From contig NZ_CP064939.1 of assembly GCF_015679185.1 (NCBI RefSeq), forward strand, positions 5,146,001 to 5,210,000: a DNA stretch of 64,000 nucleotides, written 5' to 3'. A program made the translations under genes and the position numbers. The DNA comes from Pedobacter endophyticus (lineage in GTDB: Bacteria > Bacteroidota > Bacteroidia > Sphingobacteriales > Sphingobacteriaceae). The notes under the pieces are model-generated. The model was not told the origin of the DNA. It made no database searches and worked only from the letters and a program-made list of their open reading frames with translations. This document shows positions 52,007 to 59,271 of the stretch, piece after piece. Numbering within the stretch: position 1 is the first letter of the stretch; each line of letters opens with the position of its first letter.

Positions 52007-52771
52007 ATGAGAGTTACTTTTCTAGGCACTGGTACATCGCAGGGCGTCCCTGTAATTGCGTGTAATTGCGAAGTTTGTACATCAGCAGATAAGAAGAACA
52101 ACCGTTTAAGAACCTCGATTTTGCTTGAGGCAAACGGTAAAACCATTGTGGTTGATAGCGGCCCCGATTTCCGTTATCAACTTTTGAGGGCGCAAGTAAA
52201 AGATTTGGATGCCGTTTTGTTTACGCATGAGCATAAAGATCATATTGCCGGGTTAGACGATATCAGGCCGTTTAATTATTTGCTCCACAAGGTGATTGAT
52301 GTATATGCAACTGAACGCGTGCAAGCGGCCTTGAAACGTGAGTTTTATTACATCTTTGCCGATACCAAATACTTCGGGCTTCCGCAAATTAACTTACATA
52401 CCGTGGTTAACGGGCAAAATTTTTCTATAGGAGAAAATAGCATTATCCCCTTTGAAGTGATGCACCATTTGCTGCCTATTACCGGATACCGAATTGGCGA
52501 TTTTACTTACATTACTGATGCTAAAACGATTTCTGATGAAAGTTTCGCCAGAATCAGCGGAACAAAAACGCTGGTAATTAATGCGCTTCAAAAAGAGCCG
52601 CACGTTTCTCACTTTACTTTAGGTGAAGCCATTCAGTTTGCTCAAAAGGTTGGTGCTGAGGTTACTTATCTTACGCATATCAGTCACAACCTGGGCTTGC
52701 ACGAGGAAGTTGAAAGAGGTCTGCCAGCAAATATCAGGCTGGCTTATGATGGATTAAAAATAGAATTGTAA
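52007..52771 (+). CDS. PhnP-like MBL-fold metallo-hydrolase
   Basis: 254 residues. GTGTSQGVPVIACNCEVC contains three cysteines (19, 21, 24) that bind the extra structural zinc in PhnP-type enzymes; the catalytic motif is THEHKDHIAGLDD, followed by HLLPITGYRIGDFTYITDA and LTHISHNLG. Relatives are cyclic phosphodiesterases; activity here is inferred from the family. Confidence 0.88.
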   Translation: MRVTFLGTGTSQGVPVIACNCEVCTSADKKNNRLRTSILLEANGKTIVVDSGPDFRYQLLRAQVKDLDAVLFTHEHKDHIAGLDDIRPFNYLLHKVIDVYATERVQAALKREFYYIFADTKYFGLPQINLHTVVNGQNFSIGENSIIPFEVMHHLLPITGYRIGDFTYITDAKTISDESFARISGTKTLVINALQKEPHVSHFTLGEAIQFAQKVGAEVTYLTHISHNLGLHEEVERGLPANIRLAYDGLKIEL

Positions 52772-52780
52772 ATCGGTGTC

Positions 52781-52807
52781 TTGAAATCAAAAATTAGATT
52801 ATATTTG
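52781..52807 (+). promoter_or_regulatory. Promoter TTG-N16-TATATTTG for the tRNA-Leu region
   Basis: -33-like TTG (52781-52783) and exact -7 box TATATTTG (52800-52807). The predicted start falls at about 52813, exactly where the tRNA-like segment begins. Confidence 0.6.
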
Positions 52808-52812
52808 CAAAA

Positions 52813-52900
52813 CAAACTCAGGTGGCGATCCCGATAGCTATCGGGATGGTAGACGAAGCAGCTGATGGCTGGCGTCCTCACGGCAGGTTGTAGTTTGTTC
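52813..52900 (+). pseudogene. Degenerate tRNA-Leu-like sequence
   Basis: Shares AGGTGGCGA, TGGTAGACG and GGCTGGCG with the intact tRNA-Leu(GAG) 100 bases downstream, in the same order, and ends in GCAGGTTGTAGT, like a T arm. The D loop is interrupted by the palindrome CCCGATAGCTATCGGG, and no acceptor partner for ACTCAGG is present, so it should not be a functional tRNA. It could still be transcribed as part of the tRNA precursor. Confidence 0.45.
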
Positions 52901-52914
52901 ATTATATGAAAAAC

Positions 52915-52998
52915 ACCTAGGTGGCGAAATTGGTAGACGCACCAGCTTGAGGGGCTGGCGCCCGTACGGGTGTGGGAGTTCGAATCTCCTCTTAGGTA
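52915..52998 (+). tRNA. tRNA-Leu (anticodon GAG)
   Basis: 84 nt. Acceptor ACCTAGG pairs with CTTAGGT (one G-T), discriminator A. Anticodon stem CCAGC/GCTGG with loop TTGAGGG gives anticodon GAG. Long variable arm GCCCGTACGGGT and T loop TTCGAAT; class II shape as expected for leucine. Confidence 0.95.
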
Positions 52999-53025
52999 CT
53001 AACCAGATTCATGGTTAATTCTTTG

Positions 53026-53058
53026 AAGGGTTGCTCGTTAAAGAGCAGCCCTTTCTTG
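53026..53058 (+). terminator. Terminator after tRNA-Leu(GAG)
   Basis: AAGGGTTGCTC / GAGCAGCCCTT 11-bp stem followed by TCTTGTT. Confidence 0.7.
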
Positions 53059-53346
53059 TTCACTTTCAGTAGGATTATCATAAAAAAAAGTCTTCGACTC
53101 CACTCAGATCCGCCAGCTATCGGATGACACTGCTTACGGTTAACTAGACGACATTGAGTGGAAGCTGTAGACCGCATTTGGATTTTATTGAAGGAGGGGC
53201 AGTTTCGGATTCTTGATTTTTCAAAAGGTAGTGCAGCGGACTTTTCTAACAGGAATATGAATGCGAAAATTAATGGATACTTCGGCGATTAATACGAATT
53301 AGATCCAGAATTTAAAAAGAAAATAGAGTAAAATCAATTAAACGGT
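53059..53346. other. Intergenic region with dispersed repeat fragment
   Basis: Contains GTCTTCGACTCCACTCAGAT (about 53091) and AGCTATCGGATGACACTG, a fragment of the dispersed repeat at 49150 and 57838. No gene supported. Confidence 0.5.
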
Positions 53347-54027
53347 ATGGAAATAGGAATTATTGGATCTGGCAACATCGGAAGTACGCTTGCCGGATAT
53401 TTAACAAAATTAGGTCATGAGGTTTTAATTGCAAACTCTCGGGGCCCCGAAACATTAACTGAAATCGTTGCAACAACAGGTGCAAAAGCGGCAACTGCTG
53501 AACAGGCTGCAAGTGCAAAAGACTTAGTTATACTTGCCATTCCACAAAAGGCAATGGTAAATTTACCCATTGATATTTTAGCTGCTTCTAAAGCCATCGT
53601 TATAGATGCGGGCAATTATTATCCATCACGCGATGGGCAGATTGCGGAGATTGCAAATGGAGCAACAGATAGCGAATGGGTGGCAAAAGTAATAGGTCAT
53701 CCGATAATTAAGGCCTTTAATAATATTGTTGCGCCCAGCTTAGCATCAAAGGGGACATCTGTGGGTAATGCAAACCGAATTGCATTATCGGTTGCCGGCG
53801 ACGATACCGAACAAAAACAGTTAGTGATGAAGCTGATTGACGAAGTCGGATTCGATGCCATCGATGGAGGTTTGCTTTCTGAATCGTGGAGACAACAACC
53901 CGGCGAACCTGCGTATTGTCAGGATCTGGACAAGGAAAAATTAAAATCTGCATTACAACAGGCCGACATCAGCAAGAGGGCTGAAAATCTTGCGGCGGCT
54001 GATGAAGCTGCAAGACCATATTTATAG
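53347..54027 (+). CDS. NADPH-dependent F420 reductase-like oxidoreductase
   Basis: 226 residues. N-terminal Rossmann motif IGIIGSGNIGSTLAGYLTK, NADPH-phosphate loop ANSRGPETL and the second-strand region DLVILAIPQ match the F420-dependent NADP reductase-like family. Bacteroidota do not generally make F420, so the second substrate is unknown. No linked gene; a strong terminator follows. Confidence 0.8.
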   Translation: MEIGIIGSGNIGSTLAGYLTKLGHEVLIANSRGPETLTEIVATTGAKAATAEQAASAKDLVILAIPQKAMVNLPIDILAASKAIVIDAGNYYPSRDGQIAEIANGATDSEWVAKVIGHPIIKAFNNIVAPSLASKGTSVGNANRIALSVAGDDTEQKQLVMKLIDEVGFDAIDGGLLSESWRQQPGEPAYCQDLDKEKLKSALQQADISKRAENLAAADEAARPYL

Positions 54028-54112
54028 CAGGATGTAACATGTAAATTGGAAACCGATTTTAAACTCTTTTTTAATGAATCCTTTTCTCCCAATCATTTCC
54101 TGCTGATTGTTA

Positions 54113-54152
54113 CAAAAGGCTTGATTAGAAAAATCAGGCCTTTTGCTTTTTT
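54113..54152 (+). terminator. Terminator after the F420 reductase-like gene
   Basis: CAAAAGGCTTGATT / AATCAGGCCTTTTG 14-bp stem (one G-T pair) followed by CTTTTTT. Confidence 0.88.
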
Positions 54153-54208
54153 ATAATGGCCCCAAATGATGTATCTTGTGTCGATAATAAACTTGCCATA
54201 TCGATCCT

Positions 54209-54610
54209 ATGAAACTCCTCAAGTATTTAATTGGTGCAACTGCCACCATCGCGCTCCTAATTTTTCTTGGCAGCGCCATAAGTAAACACGGTAGCCCTAA
54301 ACCTCAAAAAGTGCGTTTGTCCAAATTAATTATCGACTCTGCCCAGCTCAAGAATTACAAAGCCATCCTTAAGGAAGAGATTGAAGCCTCAATAGCAAAG
54401 GAACCCGGCGTATATACCTTATATGCGGTGTTTGAACGCAACAAACCGACACATTTAACAATTCTGGAAATGTATGCAGATGAAGCCGCGTACCAAAGCC
54501 ATCTAAAAACACCGCACTTTACTAAATACAAAACCGCTACCGCAAAAATGGTACAGGCACTTAAACTGATTGATACCGATCCGCTGATTCCCGAACTCAA
54601 GATTAAATAA
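54209..54610 (+). CDS. Membrane-anchored ABM-domain protein (putative quinol monooxygenase type)
   Basis: 133 residues: an N-terminal hydrophobic segment (about 5-24, KYLIGATATIALLIFLGSAI), then an antibiotic-biosynthesis-monooxygenase-like ferredoxin-fold domain (about 38-122) with KLIIDSAQLKNYKAILKEEI, EPGVYTLYAVFE and LEMYADEAAYQSHLKTPHF. Catalysis is uncertain; many ABM proteins have no proven reaction. The anchor is uncommon for YgiN-like proteins and suggests an envelope location. Confidence 0.75.
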   Translation: MKLLKYLIGATATIALLIFLGSAISKHGSPKPQKVRLSKLIIDSAQLKNYKAILKEEIEASIAKEPGVYTLYAVFERNKPTHLTILEMYADEAAYQSHLKTPHFTKYKTATAKMVQALKLIDTDPLIPELKIK

Positions 54611-54720
54611 CTTTGAAATGAACGGATAAACGATAAATAGCCAGTCCGTTGCATTAAATTAGTGACCGCCATTAAAGTGGGTTTCCCTAAATAATTACAG
54701 CAATTCCAGTTCGAAATTTT

Positions 54721-55497
54721 ATGATGAATTTTTTTCCTTTCCGGCTTTTACTTACCTTTTGCTTCGCGTTAATGATTCAATTTAACAATTCTGCGCAGCC
54801 TTTGCGAGTTGCTGTTGCAGCTAATGCGCAAGATGTAATCAAAAAGCTGCAAGTCGATTTTAAAAAGAAAACAGGAATAACGATAGAGGTAATTATTGGT
54901 TCATCGGGCAAATTAACTGCTCAAATAATGAATGGGGCGCCATATGATGTTTTCCTTTCGGCCGATACAGAATTTCCGGCGAAATTGTATGCTGCAGGTT
55001 TTGGCTCGGAGAAACCGAAAATTTACGCCCTCGGCAGCTTGATTATTTGTGGAAACACGAAAGGCGATATCAAAAATTGGCAGAAGCTGATCACTTCGCC
55101 CCAAACAACGAAGCTTGCCATCGCTAACCCCAAAACGGCACCTTACGGAAAGGCAGCAAAAGAAAGCTTAGAATTTTATAAGTTGAAAGATTGGGTTGAA
55201 AAAAAACTGGTTTATGGCGAGAGCATTTCGCAGGTAAATACCTACATTCAAACCGGCGTGGTGAATGTGGGGTTTACAACAGAAGCGTTTTTATATGAAA
55301 ATAGCGACAAATCGAAATTAAAATGGACAAGGGTTGATACAAAAACTTACTCAGCCCTAACACAATCAGTCATCTTGCTTAAGCACCCAAAAGGAAACCA
55401 GTTGGCGCAGGCCACTAAATTTTACGATTACTTATCATCTGCTTCTGCCCGAAAAATAATTACAGCCAATGGTTATCACCTCCCAAAACAGAATTAA
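54721..55497 (+). CDS. modA: Molybdate ABC transporter substrate-binding protein
   Basis: 258 residues with a cleavable signal peptide (FFPFRLLLTFCFALMIQFNN) and the ModA ligand-site pattern LRVAVAANAQDVIKKL, IIGSSGKLTAQIMNGAPYDV and NPKTAPYGKAAKESLE. It binds molybdate or tungstate in the periplasm. An ATG one codon later (54724) is an equally possible start. modB follows after three bases. Confidence 0.92.
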   Translation: MMNFFPFRLLLTFCFALMIQFNNSAQPLRVAVAANAQDVIKKLQVDFKKKTGITIEVIIGSSGKLTAQIMNGAPYDVFLSADTEFPAKLYAAGFGSEKPKIYALGSLIICGNTKGDIKNWQKLITSPQTTKLAIANPKTAPYGKAAKESLEFYKLKDWVEKKLVYGESISQVNTYIQTGVVNVGFTTEAFLYENSDKSKLKWTRVDTKTYSALTQSVILLKHPKGNQLAQATKFYDYLSSASARKIITANGYHLPKQN

Positions 55498-55500
55498 ACG

Positions 55501-56172
55501 ATGGATTTAGAACCGATTTGGCTCAGTTTAAGGTTGGCGTTGTTGACTACTATTTTGTTGCTTTTTATTGGCATTCCGATTGCTTATCGGCTTTCGCGTA
55601 AGCAGAATTTGTTTAAGATCATCATCGAAGCGCTAATTACAATGCCTTTGGTGCTTCCGCCTTCCGTATTGGGCTTTTACCTGCTGTTGGCCTTTAGTCC
55701 GAATAATGCACTTGGCAATTGGTTGCGAGAAACCTTCGATCTTCAACTCGTGTTTTCATTTAAAGGACTGGTTTTTGCCTCTATTCTGTACAGTCTGCCC
55801 TTTATGATCAGCCCTATTAAAACAGCATTTGCGCACCTGCCGAGGTCTATTGCCGAAGCTTCGTATACCATGGGGAAGTCTCGCTTGCGCACTTTTTTTG
55901 CCGTATTACTACCCAATATTAAATCGTCGGTTTTTACCGCCGCCGTGCTCACGTTTGCACATACCTTGGGCGAATTCGGTGTGGTGTTAATGATTGGCGG
56001 TAACATTCCCGGCGAAACCAAAGTTGCCTCTATCGCCATTTACGATTCCGTAGAAACAATGGATTATGCCTCGGCCAACAACTACGCGTTCATCTTATTC
56101 TCCATCACTTTCGTTATCGTCGTTGGTGTTTTTATTTTTAACAGAAGCGCAGTCAAAAATCCATTCGAATGA
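55501..56172 (+). CDS. modB: Molybdate ABC transporter permease
   Basis: 223 residues with five to six membrane segments. The binding-protein-dependent permease signature (EAA loop) is in EASYTMGKSRLRTFFAVLLP; RLALLTTILLLFIGIPIAY and FGVVLMIGGNIPGETKVAS are typical ModB segments. Its stop overlaps the modC start by four bases (ATGA). Confidence 0.92.
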   Translation: MDLEPIWLSLRLALLTTILLLFIGIPIAYRLSRKQNLFKIIIEALITMPLVLPPSVLGFYLLLAFSPNNALGNWLRETFDLQLVFSFKGLVFASILYSLPFMISPIKTAFAHLPRSIAEASYTMGKSRLRTFFAVLLPNIKSSVFTAAVLTFAHTLGEFGVVLMIGGNIPGETKVASIAIYDSVETMDYASANNYAFILFSITFVIVVGVFIFNRSAVKNPFE

Positions 56173-56783
56173 TCAATATTGAGGTTGTTAAACGCACAAA
56201 AACCAAATGGCTCACTTTTGAACTCAACGTAAATACCAAATTTGAGCGCAATGCCGTTACGCAGATTTTAGGCCCCTCGGGCATCGGAAAAACGACCTTG
56301 TTAAAAATAATCGCCGGATTGGTCGATCCAGATGAAGGCAGCATTATGGTTGGCGACGATGTTTGGTTTGATGCTGATCAGAAATATTCAAAAAAGGTGC
56401 AGGAAAGAAATGTAGGCTTCGTGTTTCAGGATTATGCCCTTTTCCCCAACATGACAGTTTTACAGCACCTGCGTTATGGAAGCGATGACGAAATTTATAT
56501 TGATCGATTGTTGAAAATAGGCGAGATGGAAGCGTTTAAGCACAGCTATCCGAAGCAGCTTTCGGGCGGGCAGCAACAGCGATTAGCCATTTTACGGGCG
56601 CTTTCTACCAAGCCAAGTTTGCTTTTAATGGATGAGCCATTTTCGGCACTCGATCAACAGCTGAAAGGCCGATTAATCGGTAACTTGCAATCCCTTTTTG
56701 CAGAACTGGAAATGACCGTTTTGCTCGTAACACACACGGAAATTGATATAACTGGTGGTTTTAGATTCGAAATGGGGTTGTAG
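56169..56783 (+). CDS. modC: Molybdate ABC transporter ATP-binding protein (short form)
   Basis: 204 residues. Walker A GPSGIGKTT, Q-loop VFQDYALFPNMTV, signature LSGGQQQRLAILRAL, Walker B LLLMDEPFSALDQ, switch His in LVTHTEID. The protein stops soon after the switch region and lacks the C-terminal TOBE (molybdate-sensing) domain of E. coli ModC. The ATPase core is complete, so it should work, but probably without that regulatory input. Confidence 0.88.
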   Translation: MINIEVVKRTKTKWLTFELNVNTKFERNAVTQILGPSGIGKTTLLKIIAGLVDPDEGSIMVGDDVWFDADQKYSKKVQERNVGFVFQDYALFPNMTVLQHLRYGSDDEIYIDRLLKIGEMEAFKHSYPKQLSGGQQQRLAILRALSTKPSLLLMDEPFSALDQQLKGRLIGNLQSLFAELEMTVLLVTHTEIDITGGFRFEMGL

Positions 56784-57248
56784 ATGACATTTTTCAACGC
56801 TGTCATCCTGAGTTATAATTTTTCAGGAAAAAAATCAATGTAAGCGACGTTCAGTGCTCCATAAGAGCTCCCAAGGAGGAGAAATCTGTTGCGCAAAATT
56901 AGGTTCAAAGATTTCTCGGCCACGCTCGAAATGACGATTTTTTTATTGTTTTCAAGAACGTCAATGGTAGCTGTAATTTATTCCATAAAAATCAGTGTGA
57001 GTGACGTTTTTAAGGCGGTCGTCATCCGATAGCTATCGGATCCCGCGCAGGCGGGAATCTTAATGTTGAGCAAAGGCCTTTCCTTTCGCTTTAGGATTCC
57101 CAATTATGACGATCGTTCATGGCTAGCGTTAACCGTTTGTCGATTGAAGCCGGTATTCATCAAATGATTTTTTCCCTTGCCGTTGGTTTCAACCAACGGC
57201 GCAAGGCAGTTTTCATTGCCCTTGGTTTCAACCAAGGGAATGAGGCCC
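56784..57248. other. Repeat-filled intergenic region after modC
   Basis: No gene. It holds the GAGGAGAAATCTGTTGCGCA...TCTCGGCCACGCTCGAAATG repeat (about 56850-56940), the CGCGCAGGCGGGAATCTTAA repeat (about 57010-57122), and two TTCA-loop hairpins (57180-57238). Confidence 0.65.
57180..57238. repeat. Two compensatory variants of the TTCA-loop hairpin
   Basis: CCGTTGGTTTCAACCAACGG (57180-57199) and CCCTTGGTTTCAACCAAGGG (57219-57238). Compared with the array at 42.7 kb, changed stem bases are matched on the opposite arm, and the preceding CATTGCC context is shared by the second copy. Confidence 0.85.
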
Positions 57249-57749
57249 TCAAATATCCCCAATTTTATCCCTATCGGCCAGTTTTGAAAATTTATCAAGA
57301 AGCACCTTAAGTTTCGGATTAATGATGTTTTCACAAAATCCCCGACTCGGATTGGAATAGTAATAATCCAGATACTCGGGCTTGTTCAATTTAAATTCAT
57401 TTATTTTCAAAGCTCTGGTTATAATTGGCTGTTCGAAATCAGACTGCAATTCACTTATAATCTGTCGAACATCGTCAATTTGTCCCTCATCCGTAACATA
57501 CACTGCCGATCTGTATTTCTCACGCATCGTGTGGTTTGACGTGCAGCTGTGCGTATGCAAATGAATTGCTATCAGCTGTTTTAACGATATTATTTCAGGA
57601 TTATAGCGCAGCAAAATGGCTTCCGAAAACGCCGTTGCTTCGCCCAGCGATGAAATCCAACCCTGTTTTACATCGATAACGCCTTTAACCGATAAAAATA
57701 TTGCCTCCGTGCACCAATGGCAACTGCCGCCCAAACCTACTTCGTCCAT
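57249..57749 (-). CDS. msrA: MsrA-family peptide-methionine (S)-S-oxide reductase with variant active site
   Basis: 166 residues. The active-site region reads GGSCHWCTEAIF (Cys10, Cys13) where typical MsrA has GGCFWC; other family features follow: VIDVKQGWISS (for VxxGYxGG), HLHTHSCTSN, MREKYRSAVYV and INEFKLNKPEYLDYYY. The Phe-to-His change is in the pocket that normally holds the methionine methyl group, and the Gly-rich VxxGYxGG motif is poorly kept. It may be a divergent subfamily with a different substrate. No signal peptide. It converges on the modC side with repeats between. Confidence 0.78.
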   Translation of the reverse strand: MDEVGLGGSCHWCTEAIFLSVKGVIDVKQGWISSLGEATAFSEAILLRYNPEIISLKQLIAIHLHTHSCTSNHTMREKYRSAVYVTDEGQIDDVRQIISELQSDFEQPIITRALKINEFKLNKPEYLDYYYSNPSRGFCENIINPKLKVLLDKFSKLADRDKIGDI

Positions 57750-58167
57750 AGTGCATGCAATTTACCAAGAATTTTCTAAAGCTGACCGAATAGGCGACGC
57801 CCGCCTAATGTGGTTCAGTTAAGGATAAACTAAAAAACGTGGTCACCCTGAGCATTTCGACCGGAGTTCATCTTGAGCGTAGCCGAAAGGCTCAATACAG
57901 GCTCAGTCGAAGGGCAGATTTTTATAGTCTTTATCCTATAAAGTCTTCGACTCCGCTCAGACTGACATGATTAAAGCCACTTTCCGAGTTCCTCCACCGC
58001 AACTTCATTATTACTTCATAATTCTATAGTTATTTCGTATCAAAAAATTTCAATCGATAACCCGTAATCGAAGCGATGCAAGCGAGTTTACTGCATGCTA
58101 CCTTACGAAAATCGGCTTTTGGTTGAAAAATAACCAGAAAATAAATCAGATAACTATCAGTAAAAAG
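57750..58167. other. Intergenic region upstream of the RND operon, with dispersed repeat
   Basis: The first half is the long copy of the TCACCCTGAGCATTTCGACC...GTCGAAGGGC / CTTCGACTCCGCTCAGACTG repeat (57838-57972). The second half has no recognised promoter box or gene. Confidence 0.55.
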
Positions 58168-59250
58168 ATGAAAAGAGTTTTCATTTCCCTAGCCATGTGT
58201 GCCTTACTTTACACTACCGCTTGCACGCCGAAACCGGAAGAAAAAGAAGAAGTGGTTTCGTATGCGGTTACTTCGCCGCTAACCATAGACACATCGTTTA
58301 CCAAAGAGTACGTTTCGCAGATCAAATCTGTGCGCAACATCGAAGTAAGAGCACTTGAAAAAGGCTATTTACAAAACATTTATGTAGACGAAGGCCAACA
58401 TGTGCGGGCCGGGCAGGTGCTATTTAAAATTATGCCCAAAATGGCGCAGGCTGAGCTGTTAAAGGCACAAGCCGAAACCAAAGCCGCAGAAATAGAGCTT
58501 GAGAACACCAAATTACTTACCGATAAAAATGTAGTCTCGAAGAATGAACTTGCCATGGCAAAAGCCAAACTGCAATCGGCCAATGCAGAAACTACGCTTG
58601 CCAAATTTCATTTAACGAACACCGAAATCAAAGCACCATTTGACGGAACGATCGATCGCATTCCACTTAAGTTGGGCAGCCTGGTAGATGAGGGAGCGTT
58701 GTTGACCAGTCTTTCTGATAATAGCCAGGTTTTCGCTTATTTTAACGTTTCAGAGCCCGAATATTTAAATTATCAGGCCGCTACAAAACAAAAAGGACAA
58801 CAAGAGGTGGGCTTGCTGCTTGCCAATAACACGCTGTTAAAATCGAAAGGTAAAGTAGAGGTGATTGAAAGCGAGTTCGACAGCGAAACCGGAAACATTG
58901 CTTTCAGAGCACGCTTTAACAATACTGATAACCTGTTGAGAAACGGTGAAACCGGCAAAATTCAAATGGTTGTTCCGTTGAAAAACGCATTGGTCATCCC
59001 TCAAAAAGCAACTTACGATATTCAGGATAAAACTTTCGTCTTCGTAATCGATAAAAACAATAAGGTACATGCTCAAGCCATTACCATTGCCGGCGAGCTG
59101 CCAGATTTATACATCGTTGGCGACGGCATCACAAGCAGCGATAAAATTTTATTAGAGGGCGTGCAGAAAGTTAAAGATGATGATAAGATCGCTTATAAAT
59201 TCCAGCAGCCACAGGAAGTGATCAAGCAATTGAGATTGAAAACCGAATAA
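58168..59250 (+). CDS. RND efflux periplasmic adaptor lipoprotein (AcrA/MexA type)
   Basis: 360 residues from the ATG at 58168; an in-frame TTG at 58123 would displace the signal peptide. Lipobox YTTAC (Cys19). Lipoyl halves VRALEKGYLQNIYVDEGQHV and EIKAPFDGTIDRIPLKLGSL flank a helical hairpin (about 85-145), followed by beta-barrel and membrane-proximal domains. It connects the RND pump and outer-membrane channel encoded next to it. Confidence 0.92.
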   Translation: MKRVFISLAMCALLYTTACTPKPEEKEEVVSYAVTSPLTIDTSFTKEYVSQIKSVRNIEVRALEKGYLQNIYVDEGQHVRAGQVLFKIMPKMAQAELLKAQAETKAAEIELENTKLLTDKNVVSKNELAMAKAKLQSANAETTLAKFHLTNTEIKAPFDGTIDRIPLKLGSLVDEGALLTSLSDNSQVFAYFNVSEPEYLNYQAATKQKGQQEVGLLLANNTLLKSKGKVEVIESEFDSETGNIAFRARFNNTDNLLRNGETGKIQMVVPLKNALVIPQKATYDIQDKTFVFVIDKNNKVHAQAITIAGELPDLYIVGDGITSSDKILLEGVQKVKDDDKIAYKFQQPQEVIKQLRLKTE

Positions 59251-59271
59251 TCCAGAACCCACATCCTAATT

